Assembly: GCA_020047815.1 (NCBI GenBank) | Contig: JAIFNG010000054.1 | Location: 1-37,123, forward strand | Direction: 5' to 3' | Origin: Anaerolinea sp. | GTDB lineage: Bacteria > Chloroflexota > Anaerolineae > Anaerolineales > Villigracilaceae | DNA length: 37,123 nucleotides | Part shown: piece after piece, positions 8,774 to 18,218 of the stretch | Position numbering within the stretch: position 1 is the stretch's first letter | Layout of the letters: the number at the start of each line of letters is the position of its first letter | The notes under the pieces: generated by a model | Told to the model about the DNA's origin: nothing | Database searches by the model: none | What the model saw: only the letters and a program-made list of their open reading frames with translations | Made by a program: the position numbers and the translations under genes

Positions 8774-9298
8774 TTAAGATCCGGCATCTTTTGATTTTCC
8801 AGCCTCATCTTCCAGGGATTCTTCCCACCACAGTCCCATTCTCAGGAGGGTATCCCCATGCTCATAGGTATGCTGGAATGTCTTGGTTACTACCATCGAT
8901 AATGGCTTTTGTCCCCATTGTGTCTCGCGCGGTGCGTTCCAATCCGTGTTCTTCAATTGCTCGAGAAGGTCAATCTGCTGTTGACGAACACGGCGAAATT
9001 CCGAGATCAACCCTTCAAGCCCGCGTTCCTGAACTTTAGCCCATGCTTTGTCATCATCGGGCCAGTCTTCTTCGGTTGAGCTTGGATCATGCAGCCATTC
9101 AACCATGGAGGGGAGCGCCATGCATCTTTCATATTCAGTCACATGCCACACATGGCGTGCTGGCGACCATGTGCCAAGGTATTCGGGGTCGGGGGGGAGC
9201 TGAACATGGAAAGATGATGGGATTTGGGAATATGCCCACTCGAAACCATCTGCGCTGGCTTTGAGTTGATAGCGGAACCATTCAACGAACTCTGTCAT
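8774..9298 (-). CDS. DinB-superfamily protein
   Basis: 174 residues forming a four-helix-bundle DinB/YfiT-like domain. Candidate metal ligands are H49 or H52 in S-P-A-R-H-V-W-H-V and H143/H147 in Q-H-T-Y-E-H-G-D, the usual three-His arrangement. Members bind a divalent metal; several are bacillithiol or mycothiol transferases, others are unassigned. AGAGGT precedes ATG 9298 at a suitable spacing. It lies alone, followed by the DUF1801 gene on the same strand about 80 bases downstream. Despite the name, the family is unrelated to the DinB (Pol IV) polymerase. Confidence 0.8.
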   Translation of the reverse strand: MTEFVEWFRYQLKASADGFEWAYSQIPSSFHVQLPPDPEYLGTWSPARHVWHVTEYERCMALPSMVEWLHDPSSTEEDWPDDDKAWAKVQERGLEGLISEFRRVRQQQIDLLEQLKNTDWNAPRETQWGQKPLSMVVTKTFQHTYEHGDTLLRMGLWWEESLEDEAGKSKDAGS

Positions 9299-9653
9299 TT
9301 GTTGACCTCTGATGTTTAGGTATTGTTGTTGAGATACGGATGTCGATATATTATATATTAAGGAATGAGTTGATGATGATTTTGGGCTTTCTGCCCGGTT
9401 ACCCCAGGAATTATTTCTTAAAGAAAAATTCCCATTCAGACACGCCTGTCATGGGGAAATGAATGTTATCTGTCAGATTCCTAACAACAGGGAAGGCACA
9501 TACGAAACAGCCCTCAACTGAAGGCGATGTTGAAACACGTTAAACATTATTACCCGGCAGGGTAATAATGCAGGTGCTTCCAGTATAAAATATCCGGAAT
9601 GGCTGGACGGAGAGGTTTATGTCATGAGATCAGCGTATAAGGCCGTACAGGAT
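9299..9653. other. Intergenic region
   Basis: A 355-base gap with no credible gene. It holds an AT-rich stretch at 9342-9362 containing TATAAT on the minus strand, which may be the -10 of the DinB gene although no good -35 is visible. It also holds the hairpin at 9545-9570 listed separately. Confidence 0.5.
9545..9570 (-). terminator. Perfect hairpin downstream of the small helical-protein gene
   Basis: An 11-bp perfect stem (CATTATTACCC at 9545-9555 with GGGTAATAATG at 9560-9570) and a 4-base loop. On the minus strand it is followed only by TTTAA, so it is a weak intrinsic terminator candidate for the gene ending at 9654. Confidence 0.35.
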
Positions 9654-9851
9654 CTAAGCGGCGGATTTTTCCACTGTAGTCTGTTCCAGTTTCTGCAGAA
9701 TGCTCTTCATCAAGACCTCGCGGTTTTTCAGCATGGTCCGATATTCCAACCGATCCGTATTTGCGATCTCCATCCTAAGATCAGATTTGTCATTTTCCAG
9801 AATCTCGATCAGCAATTCTCGCTCTTCATCTGTCAACATAAACTGGATCAT
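9654..9851 (-). CDS. Small charged helical protein, unknown function
   Basis: 65 residues starting at ATG 9851, which is fixed by AAAGGAGT at ideal spacing. The sequence is almost all helix-forming and strongly charged: L-T-D-E-E-R-E-L-L-I-E-I-L-E-N-D, then D-L-R-M-E-I-A-N-T-D-R and a K-N-R-E-V-L-M-K-S-I-L-Q-K-L-E end. It looks like a helical hairpin. Similar short proteins beginning with L-T-x-E-E-R-x-L-L are widespread and uncharacterised. No membrane segment or metal motif is present. Confidence 0.65.
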   Translation of the reverse strand: MIQFMLTDEERELLIEILENDKSDLRMEIANTDRLEYRTMLKNREVLMKSILQKLEQTTVEKSAA

Positions 9852-9987
9852 GGGGTAACTCCTTTCTTTGGTAACACCCAGGCCAAAAAGGGCATTAATC
9901 ACAAATGTTTTTGAATTCCCTTCCCACTTATATTGTATAACTATTTTTGCTGTCTGGCACAGATGCTTTGAGAATCACTATTGCATC

Positions 9988-11808
9988 TTACACCTCCCCT
10001 TTAATTCTCGACCTCCCCTCTTCAACATATGACAGACTTTGATGCCTGAAATATGTATTGTATAACTCCGCGTAGTGACCTTTCTGACTTAACAAACCAT
10101 CGTGATCCCCTTGTTCGATGATGGCTCCTTTTTGCATGACGACGATCCGATCTGCGGCCTTGACAGTGGATAGGCGGTGCGCGATTAGGATACTGGTGGT
10201 GTTTTTCAGGATCAGATTCAACGCCTGTTGGATCTGCCACTCGGTGAATGGGTCAATACTGGCAGTGGCTTCGTCCAAAATAAAAATGGCGGGATTTTGC
10301 ACCAGCACACGCATCAACGCCACCAGTTGACGCTGTCCCATCGAGAGGCGATTGCCGCGCTCGCCCACACTGGTGTGCAAGCCGTCAGGCAGGGTCTCAA
10401 GCCATTCACCATCACCGATCTTCCTGGCAAGTTTAAGCATTTCCTCTTCAGGCACACCCGGCATGGCATAGCGTATATTATCTGCCACGGTTCCTGAAAA
10501 CAGGAAAGGCACTTGCGAAACGATCCCCAACTGACGGCGATATTGAATCAGGTCAAACGTGCGGATGTCGCGCCCGTCGATCATTAGCCGTCCGCCTTGA
10601 TATTCGTAAAAACGTGCGATCAACTTGGCGATGGATGACTTTCCTGCCCCCGTGTGCCCCACCAGGGCGAGAGTCTCTCCCGGTTGTATCTCCAGATTGA
10701 AGTGGCGCAGGATCGGTTCTTTATCCGAATAGCTGAAATCGAATTTTTCAAATTGGATCTCACCTCTCAGCCGCGGCACATCCTGTTTTTCAATTTGGAT
10801 CACATTCGGGTCTGCGTCGATCAACGCAAAGACGCGCTCGGCGGCAGATAGTCCGCCCTGGATCTGTGCCCAGAACGAAGTAAGATTCAGGATCGGAAAA
10901 AAGAACTGATCAAGACTCATGATGAACAGATACCACGCGCCAATGCTCACCAGTCCCTGCTCGGCGCTCATGCCGCCCGCATAGATCAGAATGCCGACAA
11001 AGATGCCAGAGAGTGCGTTAAGTGTGGGGAAGACCAGCGACAGCACAAATCCGCGCCGAATGTTGACCTGGTACGACTGCTGGTTTGATTCGTCAAACGC
11101 AATGAAGATGCTTTCTTCCTGCCGGAAATTTTTCGCAATTGAAATGCCGCTGATGGTTTCCTTGATGGCTGCGTTCACATCCGCAGTGGCTTTCATGCCG
11201 CGCCTGGTCACACGGCGTGCCAGTGCACGAAAGCCCGCCGCCACCGCAAAGATGACCGGCATGAATGCCACCAGGAGCAAGGACAACCGCCAGTCGGTGC
11301 GGAACAGCACAACGCCCAAGATCAGGGCTTGCACCATTTGCGAAACAACATCGGTAATGATGACGATCAGTTGACCAAAGTCATTGGTGTCGGATGTGAT
11401 GCGCGAGACGATCCTGCCCGATGAGAATTGATCATAGAACGACAGGTCATGCTCTGCTGCGGCTCGGAATGCACGCGTGCGCAGATCCAGCACTACATCC
11501 CCCACCGCGCGCACGATCAGACTCCGCCTTAGCCAGTTCAGCCCCCACAATCCGACTCCGACCCCCATCAAGATTGCACCAACCGACGCGATGGCAGGTA
11601 GCGTTGGCTGGTCTCTCAGCATGTCCACCATGCGGCTGACAACCACTGGCAGCGCCGCCCCAATGAACGCGAGAATGATCACCAGCACGGAAGCGAACAC
11701 AAGTTGTTTTACCTGTGTTCTAAAAAAGTCAGCAATTCGCCGCGTAAGATCACGGTCGGTATACTGACGGTCATATTTTTCGTCGTTAAGTCCGGCAAAG
11801 AAACCCAT
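9988..11808 (-). CDS. ABC exporter half-transporter (catalytically competent Walker B, degenerate signature)
   Basis: 606 residues: six membrane helices within about 36-320 and a nucleotide-binding domain from about 350. Seen: Walker A G-H-T-G-A-G-K-S (384-391), Q-loop S-Q-V-P-F, signature L-S-M-G-Q (488-492, Met in place of Gly), Walker B I-F-I-L-D-E with catalytic E513, and H-loop H544. It is an ABCB/MsbA-like exporter subunit. Its partner is the gene at 12020-13783 upstream on the same strand: the odd signature here faces the Asp-type Walker B there, making one dead and one active ATP site, as in heterodimeric bacterial multidrug exporters. Substrate unknown. AAAGG lies before ATG 11808. 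A 211-base gap with its own possible promoter separates the two genes. Confidence 0.85.
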   Translation of the reverse strand: MGFFAGLNDEKYDRQYTDRDLTRRIADFFRTQVKQLVFASVLVIILAFIGAALPVVVSRMVDMLRDQPTLPAIASVGAILMGVGVGLWGLNWLRRSLIVRAVGDVVLDLRTRAFRAAAEHDLSFYDQFSSGRIVSRITSDTNDFGQLIVIITDVVSQMVQALILGVVLFRTDWRLSLLLVAFMPVIFAVAAGFRALARRVTRRGMKATADVNAAIKETISGISIAKNFRQEESIFIAFDESNQQSYQVNIRRGFVLSLVFPTLNALSGIFVGILIYAGGMSAEQGLVSIGAWYLFIMSLDQFFFPILNLTSFWAQIQGGLSAAERVFALIDADPNVIQIEKQDVPRLRGEIQFEKFDFSYSDKEPILRHFNLEIQPGETLALVGHTGAGKSSIAKLIARFYEYQGGRLMIDGRDIRTFDLIQYRRQLGIVSQVPFLFSGTVADNIRYAMPGVPEEEMLKLARKIGDGEWLETLPDGLHTSVGERGNRLSMGQRQLVALMRVLVQNPAIFILDEATASIDPFTEWQIQQALNLILKNTTSILIAHRLSTVKAADRIVVMQKGAIIEQGDHDGLLSQKGHYAELYNTYFRHQSLSYVEEGRSRIKGEV

Positions 11809-11838
11809 GAATTCAGCCTTTAGCCCATTGGCTATAAA

Positions 11839-11862
11839 TTAATCGCATTAATAATCTGTCAA
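11839..11862 (-). promoter_or_regulatory. Possible promoter of the downstream ABC gene
   Basis: On the minus strand a perfect TTGACA (+ strand 11857-11862) lies ahead of the gene starting at 11808. The best -10 candidate, TTTATA after an 18-base spacer, is poor. It suggests that the second half-transporter can be transcribed apart from the first. Confidence 0.35.
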
Positions 11863-12019
11863 AAAATAATAACTGCGGGTGAATTTCGCGGCATGAACGA
11901 AGAAAATCAGCCGCGCAAAACTGGCAGGTTCGGCACACCGAGTCGTCGATTTGAGATATGAGAGCAATTTCCGCATTAATTAAATGTACAGTAACATGAG
12001 ACTTGCTAACAGCGCACCG

Positions 12020-13783
12020 TTACTCCTTGAAGATCCTCGAATATGCTTCGGATGTCTTCATCAATTCATCATGTGTGCCGATCGCGGCAATTTTGCCTTT
12101 GCGAAAGACAATGATCAGATCGGCCCAACGGATCTGCGACAGGCGGTGCGTGATGATAAATGTTGTTCGTCCGCGGGCGGCGTTGGAAATTGCACGCTGG
12201 ATTTTATCCTCGGTGGCAGAGTCAATTGCAGAGGTCGAATCATCCAGCACGAGTACCCTCGGATCGGTCAGGAAGGCGCGGGCAAGCGCAATGCGCTGGC
12301 GTTGTCCGCCTGAAAGTGTTACCCCGCGTTCCCCTACGACGGTTTCATATCCCTGGTCAAACCCAAGAATAAAATCATGCGCTTGTGCTGAAATGGATGC
12401 GGAGATGATTTCTTCTTTTGTCGCGCCTGGTTTGCCGAAAGCAATGTTGTCGCTGAGTGAACGCGAGAACAAAAAGATATCCTGCTCGATGATGGAAATT
12501 TGCGAACGGAGCGAAGCCAGGTTCCACTCGCGCACATCCACCCCGTCCACCAGCACCTGCCCTGAAGTCACGTCGTAGGTGCGGTTGATCAACTTAACTA
12601 GCGAAGTCTTGCCCGCGCCGGTCTGCCCAACGATGGCAACTGTCTGCCCCTGTTTAACTTTGAAGGAAACATCCTGCACCACGGATTCACCCGTGGGATA
12701 AGCGAATGACACGCCGCGAAATTCAATTTCGCCTCGCATGTTCAGGGTCAAACCTGCTGTGTTTTGATCGAGCCGCGTCTCACGGTTGATCAATTCCAGG
12801 ATACGGCGGGCGCTCGAAAGTCCCGAAGAAATTTGAGAGTATGCCCAGGTGGAAGTGAAAGTGGGGAATTCCAAAAGCCGCAGAAGACCGAAGTACGCGA
12901 TGACGGCGCCAAGGTCGATGGTTCCCGCACGGAACAGCAGAAGTGCATGTACAAGTCCGCCGGCATATGCCGCGCCAAGCAGCAGCATGGCAATGTAGCG
13001 CCCCTCAAGGTCGCCCTGGCTGACGAAGGCATCACGTACGCGGCGCGCATTCCAGACAAAACGCTCCACTTCAGCGCCTTCCTGTGCCGCGCCTTTCATG
13101 ATTTCCACGCCATCCAGCGATTCGGAAAGATGCGAATTCATTGTGCCGAAAGTCGCGCGGACTTCATCGGTAATGGGTGCCAGTGTTTTTAGGTAACGCG
13201 CCAGTGCAAAAAAATAAATGATCGTAAAAATGGCGGGCGTGATGAGCAGGGATGGATGATAACGCGGTGCGGCGAAGAACGGCATCATCAGAAACATGAA
13301 CGAACCCACTACAAGGTTCACACCCGGACTGAACATGTAGTTCACTTCGCGCACGTCGTTGGTCGCGCGCGCCATGGTGTCACCGACCGGCTGCAGGCTG
13401 TGGAAGGTCATGCTTTTTCCTAGCAGGGAAAGATACAACTCGTCGCGGATGTCACGTTCCATGCGCTGTGCCAGCAGTTCTGCGCCGAAATTGCGTCCCA
13501 GTTGCAGCACTCCGCGGATGATCTGCGAAATACCGATGATCAATGCCAACGGCAAAAGCACGGATGTGTCAGGCTTTGGCTGGATCATCGCATTGAACGC
13601 ATTGCCGGTCAGCACGGGCACATACGCCGCCAGGGCGGCGTTGCCGATCGCTCCGATGGTCATCATCACGATGATCCACCCATAAGGACGGGTATGTGAA
13701 ATGATCCAGCTCACTGCGGCTGTACGATTATATAAATTTTTACGCTGTAATGTGAATTCTGCGGGAATGGTAACGGAAGACAT
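12020..13783 (-). CDS. ABC exporter half-transporter (degenerate Walker B)
   Basis: 587 residues from ATG 13783. Six membrane helices (about 35-305), then the nucleotide-binding domain. Seen: Walker A G-Q-T-G-A-G-K-T (386-393), signature L-S-G-G-Q (490-494), Walker B L-V-L-D-D with D515 where the catalytic Glu should be, and H-loop H546. The canonical signature with a non-canonical Walker B is the mirror image of the gene at 9988-11808, so the two form one heterodimer with a single hydrolytic site. Multidrug or lipid export is likely. I start at M-S-S-V-T-I-P; the frame extends 20 codons further, but that part overlaps the 37-base palindrome and is not protein-like. It lies 86 bases downstream of pyrB. 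Confidence 0.85.
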   Translation of the reverse strand: MSSVTIPAEFTLQRKNLYNRTAAVSWIISHTRPYGWIIVMMTIGAIGNAALAAYVPVLTGNAFNAMIQPKPDTSVLLPLALIIGISQIIRGVLQLGRNFGAELLAQRMERDIRDELYLSLLGKSMTFHSLQPVGDTMARATNDVREVNYMFSPGVNLVVGSFMFLMMPFFAAPRYHPSLLITPAIFTIIYFFALARYLKTLAPITDEVRATFGTMNSHLSESLDGVEIMKGAAQEGAEVERFVWNARRVRDAFVSQGDLEGRYIAMLLLGAAYAGGLVHALLLFRAGTIDLGAVIAYFGLLRLLEFPTFTSTWAYSQISSGLSSARRILELINRETRLDQNTAGLTLNMRGEIEFRGVSFAYPTGESVVQDVSFKVKQGQTVAIVGQTGAGKTSLVKLINRTYDVTSGQVLVDGVDVREWNLASLRSQISIIEQDIFLFSRSLSDNIAFGKPGATKEEIISASISAQAHDFILGFDQGYETVVGERGVTLSGGQRQRIALARAFLTDPRVLVLDDSTSAIDSATEDKIQRAISNAARGRTTFIITHRLSQIRWADLIIVFRKGKIAAIGTHDELMKTSEAYSRIFKE

Positions 13784-13813
13784 GGGTTTTATTCTACCAA
13801 ACGGATGGGTCGT

Positions 13814-13850
13814 TATCAGGTTGATGATTGAAATAATCATCAACCTGATA
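13814..13850. repeat. Perfect 16-bp inverted repeat between pyrB and the ABC operon
   Basis: TATCAGGTTGATGATT at 13814-13829 is the exact reverse complement of 13835-13850, with a 5-base loop. Read on the minus strand, no T-run follows, so it does not look like a standard terminator for pyrB. Thirty bases upstream of the ABC start, it could be an operator or an mRNA-stabilising hairpin. Confidence 0.7.
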
Positions 13851-13869
13851 TTTTAAAAACCTGCAGATG

Positions 13870-14850
13870 TTATGCCTTCCCCAACACCATTGCCAACACT
13901 GCCATTCTTACATATAAGCCATACTCCATCTGACGGAAATACGCGGCGCGTGGATCGTCATCGAATTCGGGTGAGATCTCGCCTACACGTGGCAGCGGAT
14001 GCATCACGATCATATCTTGCTTGGCGGCTTTCATGATCTCAGGGTCGATCACATATGCGCCCTTAACTTTTTCATAATCCCCGGGATCTTCGAATCTTTC
14101 CTTCTGCACGCGTGTCACATATAGCACATCAGTTTCAGGCAGCACCTTCTCAAGCGATGAAAACTCACTCTGCGGCACGCCCTTCTCGGCCACTTCCTCC
14201 ATCACTTCCTTTGGCATCTTCAAAATATCAGGTGAGACATAATTTAGCTTGATATTATTAAATTGTGAAAGCAGGCGTGCCAGCGAATGAACGGTGCGTC
14301 CATATTTTAGGTCGCCAAGCATGGTCACGGTCAAATTGTCCAGCCGTCCGATTTCTTCCATGACCGTGAATGTATCCAGCAGAGCCTGTGTCGGATGTTC
14401 GCCCACACCATCGCCCGCATTGATCACTGGTTTCTTTGCCGCCTTCGCCGCAATTGCCGCCGACCCCGTTTCAGGGTGACGCAGTACGATCACATCCGCG
14501 TAACATTCGAGCGTGCGGATCGTGTCAGGCAGGCTCTCACCCTTTGATACCGATGAATACTTCACTTCGCTGATCGGGATGACACTCCCGCCCAGTCGCT
14601 CCATCGCCGCCGTGAATGAGGACGAGGTACGCGTGGAAGGTTCATAGAACAGGTTTGCCAAAATTTTGCCTTTCAGCAAGTCAAACGTTCCAATGCGCTC
14701 GACCATTCCGCGCATCTCGTGCGCCACGCCGAACACATATTGAAGGTCATCGCGGCTGAATTGTTTTACCGACAAAATATCCTTCCCATACCAGTCGGCG
14801 TTCTTATTCTCGCCAAACGGCAAATGGGGGTTGAGGGGTGGGGTGGGCAT
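13870..14850 (-). CDS. pyrB: Aspartate carbamoyltransferase catalytic subunit
   Basis: 326 residues. It joins carbamoyl phosphate to aspartate in the second step of pyrimidine synthesis, in the cytoplasm. Carbamoyl-phosphate site S72-T-R-T75, K103 in S-S-V-S-K-G-E-S (80s loop), H152-P-T-Q155 and H284-P-L-P-R288 are all present, so it should be active; the last motif and the K-G-E-S loop separate it from ornithine carbamoyltransferase. AAGGAGA sits at good distance from ATG 14850. No pyrI (regulatory subunit) or pyrC gene is next to it in this window, so it may work as a simple trimer or be served by distant partners. No PyrR-type leader or attenuator is evident upstream. Confidence 0.93.
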   Translation of the reverse strand: MPTPPLNPHLPFGENKNADWYGKDILSVKQFSRDDLQYVFGVAHEMRGMVERIGTFDLLKGKILANLFYEPSTRTSSSFTAAMERLGGSVIPISEVKYSSVSKGESLPDTIRTLECYADVIVLRHPETGSAAIAAKAAKKPVINAGDGVGEHPTQALLDTFTVMEEIGRLDNLTVTMLGDLKYGRTVHSLARLLSQFNNIKLNYVSPDILKMPKEVMEEVAEKGVPQSEFSSLEKVLPETDVLYVTRVQKERFEDPGDYEKVKGAYVIDPEIMKAAKQDMIVMHPLPRVGEISPEFDDDPRAAYFRQMEYGLYVRMAVLAMVLGKA

Positions 14851-15518
14851 AAGTTGATCTCCTTGTTGGTGGTCTTCTGGTGTGTTTCTAGTCTGGTCTG
14901 CTGGTCGAGCCTCTAAAATCTTATTCGCGAAAAAAATATCGACAAAGGTCCTCTGCAGGAATGGATGGTTTTATGACTTTGACCGTCACATTCACCCACT
15001 TACGCCTGCATTTGACTTCTTCCCTGCATTCCCCGCACTCACTGATTTTTCGACCTTTCCTTGCAAATGGAATTGCGCTTTCCAGCGGATGGTAGTATCC
15101 CTGAGTGGGAACCATCTCCGCCTGTGGGATTTCCCAAACAGCGGGCTGGTTTAAACAATGGGCAAATTAACCGATTTTGGTGTGGTGATGCCCGCTGTGT
15201 TTGATCCAGTCTTAAAGTTGTTATAAAGATTGCATTTTCGACATTTATCCTGCTTTTGTGGCGATGTCTAAAATATACTACATCTCACTTCAATTTGACC
15301 ACTGCCGAAAAAATCAACATGAGTTTTGACGGATGTACGCCGGGAGGGTTGAGAAAAGCAGGATTGAATGGGATTTGATTCGCATTGTATTTTTTCGCAA
15401 AAGCTGGCGATCCAATGACCGCCAGCCTTGTTTATCTACTTCTATCTCCCGTCTCTTTTACTTATTTTTTCCTTGTTTTAGACAGATAAATTCTGTCTTC
15501 TGGACACTGCTTGTTGGG
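14851..15518. other. Intergenic region between pyrB and the P-type ATPase gene
   Basis: About 670 bases upstream of pyrB and downstream of the ATPase gene. I see no convincing gene. A 64-codon minus-strand frame at 14921-15115 with a C-x2-C-x5-C cluster has GGAG directly abutting its ATG, too close to be functional, and I do not call it. The only clear signal is the terminator at 15399-15426. Confidence 0.5.
15399..15426 (-). terminator. Intrinsic terminator of the DedA/P-type ATPase operon
   Basis: On the minus strand GCTGGCG (15426-15420) pairs with CGCCAGC (15409-15403) across a 10-base loop and is followed by TTTT (15402-15399). It lies about 93 bases after the ATPase stop. Confidence 0.6.
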
Positions 15519-18218
15519 TTATTTCCTTTTCAACCATTTCTCCAACTCCATCACCACAAATACGACCACGCCCGTACTTGCCGCAATAGACAGGTCACAT
15601 CCGCTGAGGGGAATGACTTCAAAGAAATTAGCCAGTGTTTCGATGTAAATGACCATCATTTGCAGTACAACAACCAATAAAGCCAGACCCGCCAGCAGGG
15701 GATTGCTCAGCACACCGGTTTTGAATAACGAATCTTTTGACGAGCGTGAAGCCAGGGCCTGGAAAACCTGCATGAATGCCAGCGAGGTGAAGATCATGGT
15801 CTGCCATTCGGGGCGGTCAGTAAAGTAGTACCAGGACCCAAGTCCCAGGGCGAGAGCGCCGATCAACATGCCGACCCAAATGGTTTGCGCGCCCGCACCG
15901 CGGGAGAAGACACCTTCCCTTGGCGAAAATGGCGCGCGCTTCATGGTGTCGGCTTCGGGATTTTCCACACCCATGCCCAGGCCAAGTAAACCGTCAGTCA
16001 GCAGGTTGAGCCAAAGTAATTGCAAGGGCAGTAGCGGCAAAGGCTTGCCGAGGAATGGTGCCAGCAGCATGACTAAAACCTTGCCAATATTGCCTGCCAC
16101 GCTGAAGCGTACAAACTTGCGGATGTTATCGTAAATTGTGCGGCCTTCCCTTACCGCTGCGATGATCGTCGCAAAGTTATCATCCAGTAAAACCAGGTCG
16201 GAGGCTTCCTTGGACACGTCAGTACCTGTTATGCCCATTGCCACGCCGATATCCGCCTTGCGGAGTGCGGGCGCGTCGTTCACGCCGTCCCCTGTCATTG
16301 AAACGATGTGACCCTTTTCCTGCAGCGCCTGCACGATCTTTAACTTGTGTTCGGGGGCAACGCGGGCAAACACATTGACTTCTTCCACTACGTTTTTTAA
16401 TTCATCAAAACTTAACTTCTCAATTTCAACGCCAGTCAATGCACGTCCGTTATCTGTGATGCCCAGCTGGCGCGCAATTTCAATCGCGGTCAACGGGTGG
16501 TCGCCTGTGATCATCACAGGGCGGATGCCCGCGGAGCGGCAGGTCGCAACCGCATCTTTTACTTCGGCGCGTGGCGGATCGATCATGCCAAAAAGTCCCA
16601 CCAGTGTTAGGTTCTGTTCAAGGTCAGTTTGGATGACTTCAGGGATGGTATCCATTAAGCGGAATGCAACGCCAAGGACACGCATGCCTTTCTTTGCCAG
16701 ACGATTATTTGCCGCGATCACCTTCGCCTTCCAATCCTCATCCAGCACGTGGGCTTTTTCCTCCACCCAAATATGGGATATAACATCGAGCAGTCCGTCC
16801 ACACTGCCTTTGGTGAAGGCGATATATCGACGGGCACCTACTTCCAAACCTGCAAGCACCCCGGGATCATAGCGTTCCAAATGGTGGACAGTGGTCATAC
16901 GTTTACGCTCAGAGTCAAACGGGAGTTCTGCCGCGCGCGGAAAAGACAGGTCGAGAGATGATTTCCAATATCCCATTTTTGCTGCGGCGACGACTAACGC
17001 GCCCTCGGTGGGGTCTCCAAGAGTATGATAACGGTCATCGCCTGTGTCTATCAGTTTGGCGTCGTTGCACAGCGCGCCGCCAATTGCTGCCAGCGATAGG
17101 GAAGATTGGACGGGCGCGCCCAGCCCACGGGTTGCATGAAGCGTACCATCGCGTCCGATTTCTTCCGTTAGATCCAGGGCATGTTCAGCAACATCCAGCA
17201 CGACCACGCTCATGCGGTTTTCGGTTAGCGTTCCTGTTTTGTCAGAGCAAATGACCGTGACCGAACCGAGCGTTTCGACGGCAGGCAATTTGCGAATGAG
17301 GGCATTGCGCTGCAGCATGCGCTGTGCGCCAAGCGCCAACGTGACAGTGACCACTGCGGGCAGGCCTTCTGGCACGATGGCAACTGCAACACTGACCGCA
17401 GTCAGAAGCATGTGGCGAAGTTCATCACCACGCATGAGACCCAGTACAAAAATTAGGGCGGCAATGCCCATACCGATCAGCGCAAGGTTTTTCCCAAGCG
17501 CGTCAAGCCGCCGTTGAAGCGGAGTGTCTTCCTGTTTGACTTGTTGGATCAGATCGGCAATTTTGCCAAGTTCTGTCTGCATGCCTGTGGCGGTTATTAG
17601 CGCAAGTCCGCGTCCTTGTGTAATGATGGTTCCCATATAACCCATATTGCGGCGATCCCCAATGGGCAGGTCTTCGCCTGAAAGCGTGGCGGTGTGTTTT
17701 TCAATCGGTTCAGATTCGCCGGTAAGTGCGGCTTCCTGAATGCGCAGGTTTACCGCTTCAAGCAGGCGCATATCTGCTGGCAGGACGTTACCTGTTTCAA
17801 GTTGGAGGATGTCGCCAGGTACAAGATCGTGTGCAGGGGTCTCCTGTAATTGCCCATTGCGTAGCACGCGCACGTTTGGTACCGACATTTTCTTGAGCGC
17901 AGCAATGGCTTTCTCGGCGCGATATTCCTGGGTAAAGCCAAGAATGGCGTACAACGCCACAATGGAAAGAATTGCAATGGAGTTCTTTGTATCACCCAGC
18001 AGCCCTGCGGCGACAGCCGCCGCGATGAGAATAAGTACCATGGTGGCGGTGAGTTGTTCCCACAAAATTTGCAGGGGTTTGCGTCCGCCGCGTTCGACCA
18101 GTTCATTTGCGCCATATTCTGCAAGCCGTGCCGAGACATCAGATTTGGAGAGTCCGTTTTGCTGATCCGAGTTTAATTTTGAAAGACTTTCTTGAATATC
18201 GGTGAGATGCCAGTTCAT
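15519..18218 (-). CDS. P2A-type cation-transporting ATPase (Ca2+/Mn2+ exporter), probably Mn2+ efflux
   Basis: 899 residues with the full P-type layout: TGES actuator loop, phosphorylated D326 in D-K-T-G-T-L-T, hinge M-T-G-D-G-V-N-D, and ten expected membrane helices. P283-E-G-L-P287 in helix 4 and N738-L-L-T-D742 in helix 6 are the ion-site II ligands of SERCA-type pumps. In helix 5, N710 is kept but the site-I Glu is replaced by K713, so only one ion site should work, as in Listeria LMCA1 where an Arg occupies this place. Family knowledge alone says Ca2+ or Mn2+; the yybP-ykoY riboswitch upstream of the operon points to Mn2+ efflux. It overlaps the DedA gene by an ATGA junction and is translationally coupled to it. 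Confidence 0.85.
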   Translation of the reverse strand: MNWHLTDIQESLSKLNSDQQNGLSKSDVSARLAEYGANELVERGGRKPLQILWEQLTATMVLILIAAAVAAGLLGDTKNSIAILSIVALYAILGFTQEYRAEKAIAALKKMSVPNVRVLRNGQLQETPAHDLVPGDILQLETGNVLPADMRLLEAVNLRIQEAALTGESEPIEKHTATLSGEDLPIGDRRNMGYMGTIITQGRGLALITATGMQTELGKIADLIQQVKQEDTPLQRRLDALGKNLALIGMGIAALIFVLGLMRGDELRHMLLTAVSVAVAIVPEGLPAVVTVTLALGAQRMLQRNALIRKLPAVETLGSVTVICSDKTGTLTENRMSVVVLDVAEHALDLTEEIGRDGTLHATRGLGAPVQSSLSLAAIGGALCNDAKLIDTGDDRYHTLGDPTEGALVVAAAKMGYWKSSLDLSFPRAAELPFDSERKRMTTVHHLERYDPGVLAGLEVGARRYIAFTKGSVDGLLDVISHIWVEEKAHVLDEDWKAKVIAANNRLAKKGMRVLGVAFRLMDTIPEVIQTDLEQNLTLVGLFGMIDPPRAEVKDAVATCRSAGIRPVMITGDHPLTAIEIARQLGITDNGRALTGVEIEKLSFDELKNVVEEVNVFARVAPEHKLKIVQALQEKGHIVSMTGDGVNDAPALRKADIGVAMGITGTDVSKEASDLVLLDDNFATIIAAVREGRTIYDNIRKFVRFSVAGNIGKVLVMLLAPFLGKPLPLLPLQLLWLNLLTDGLLGLGMGVENPEADTMKRAPFSPREGVFSRGAGAQTIWVGMLIGALALGLGSWYYFTDRPEWQTMIFTSLAFMQVFQALASRSSKDSLFKTGVLSNPLLAGLALLVVVLQMMVIYIETLANFFEVIPLSGCDLSIAASTGVVVFVVMELEKWLKRK

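Noticed and set aside
9624..9914. 96-codon plus-strand frame
   Set aside because: It is antisense to the small helical gene at 9654-9851, which has a strong ribosome site on the other strand.
13814..13850. Intrinsic terminator for pyrB
   Set aside because: On the minus strand no T-run follows the stem, so I list it as a palindrome, not as a terminator.
14921..15115. 64-codon minus-strand frame with a Cys cluster
   Set aside because: The ATG has GGAG directly abutting it, no family is recognised, and it is shorter than chance can exclude; not enough to call a gene.
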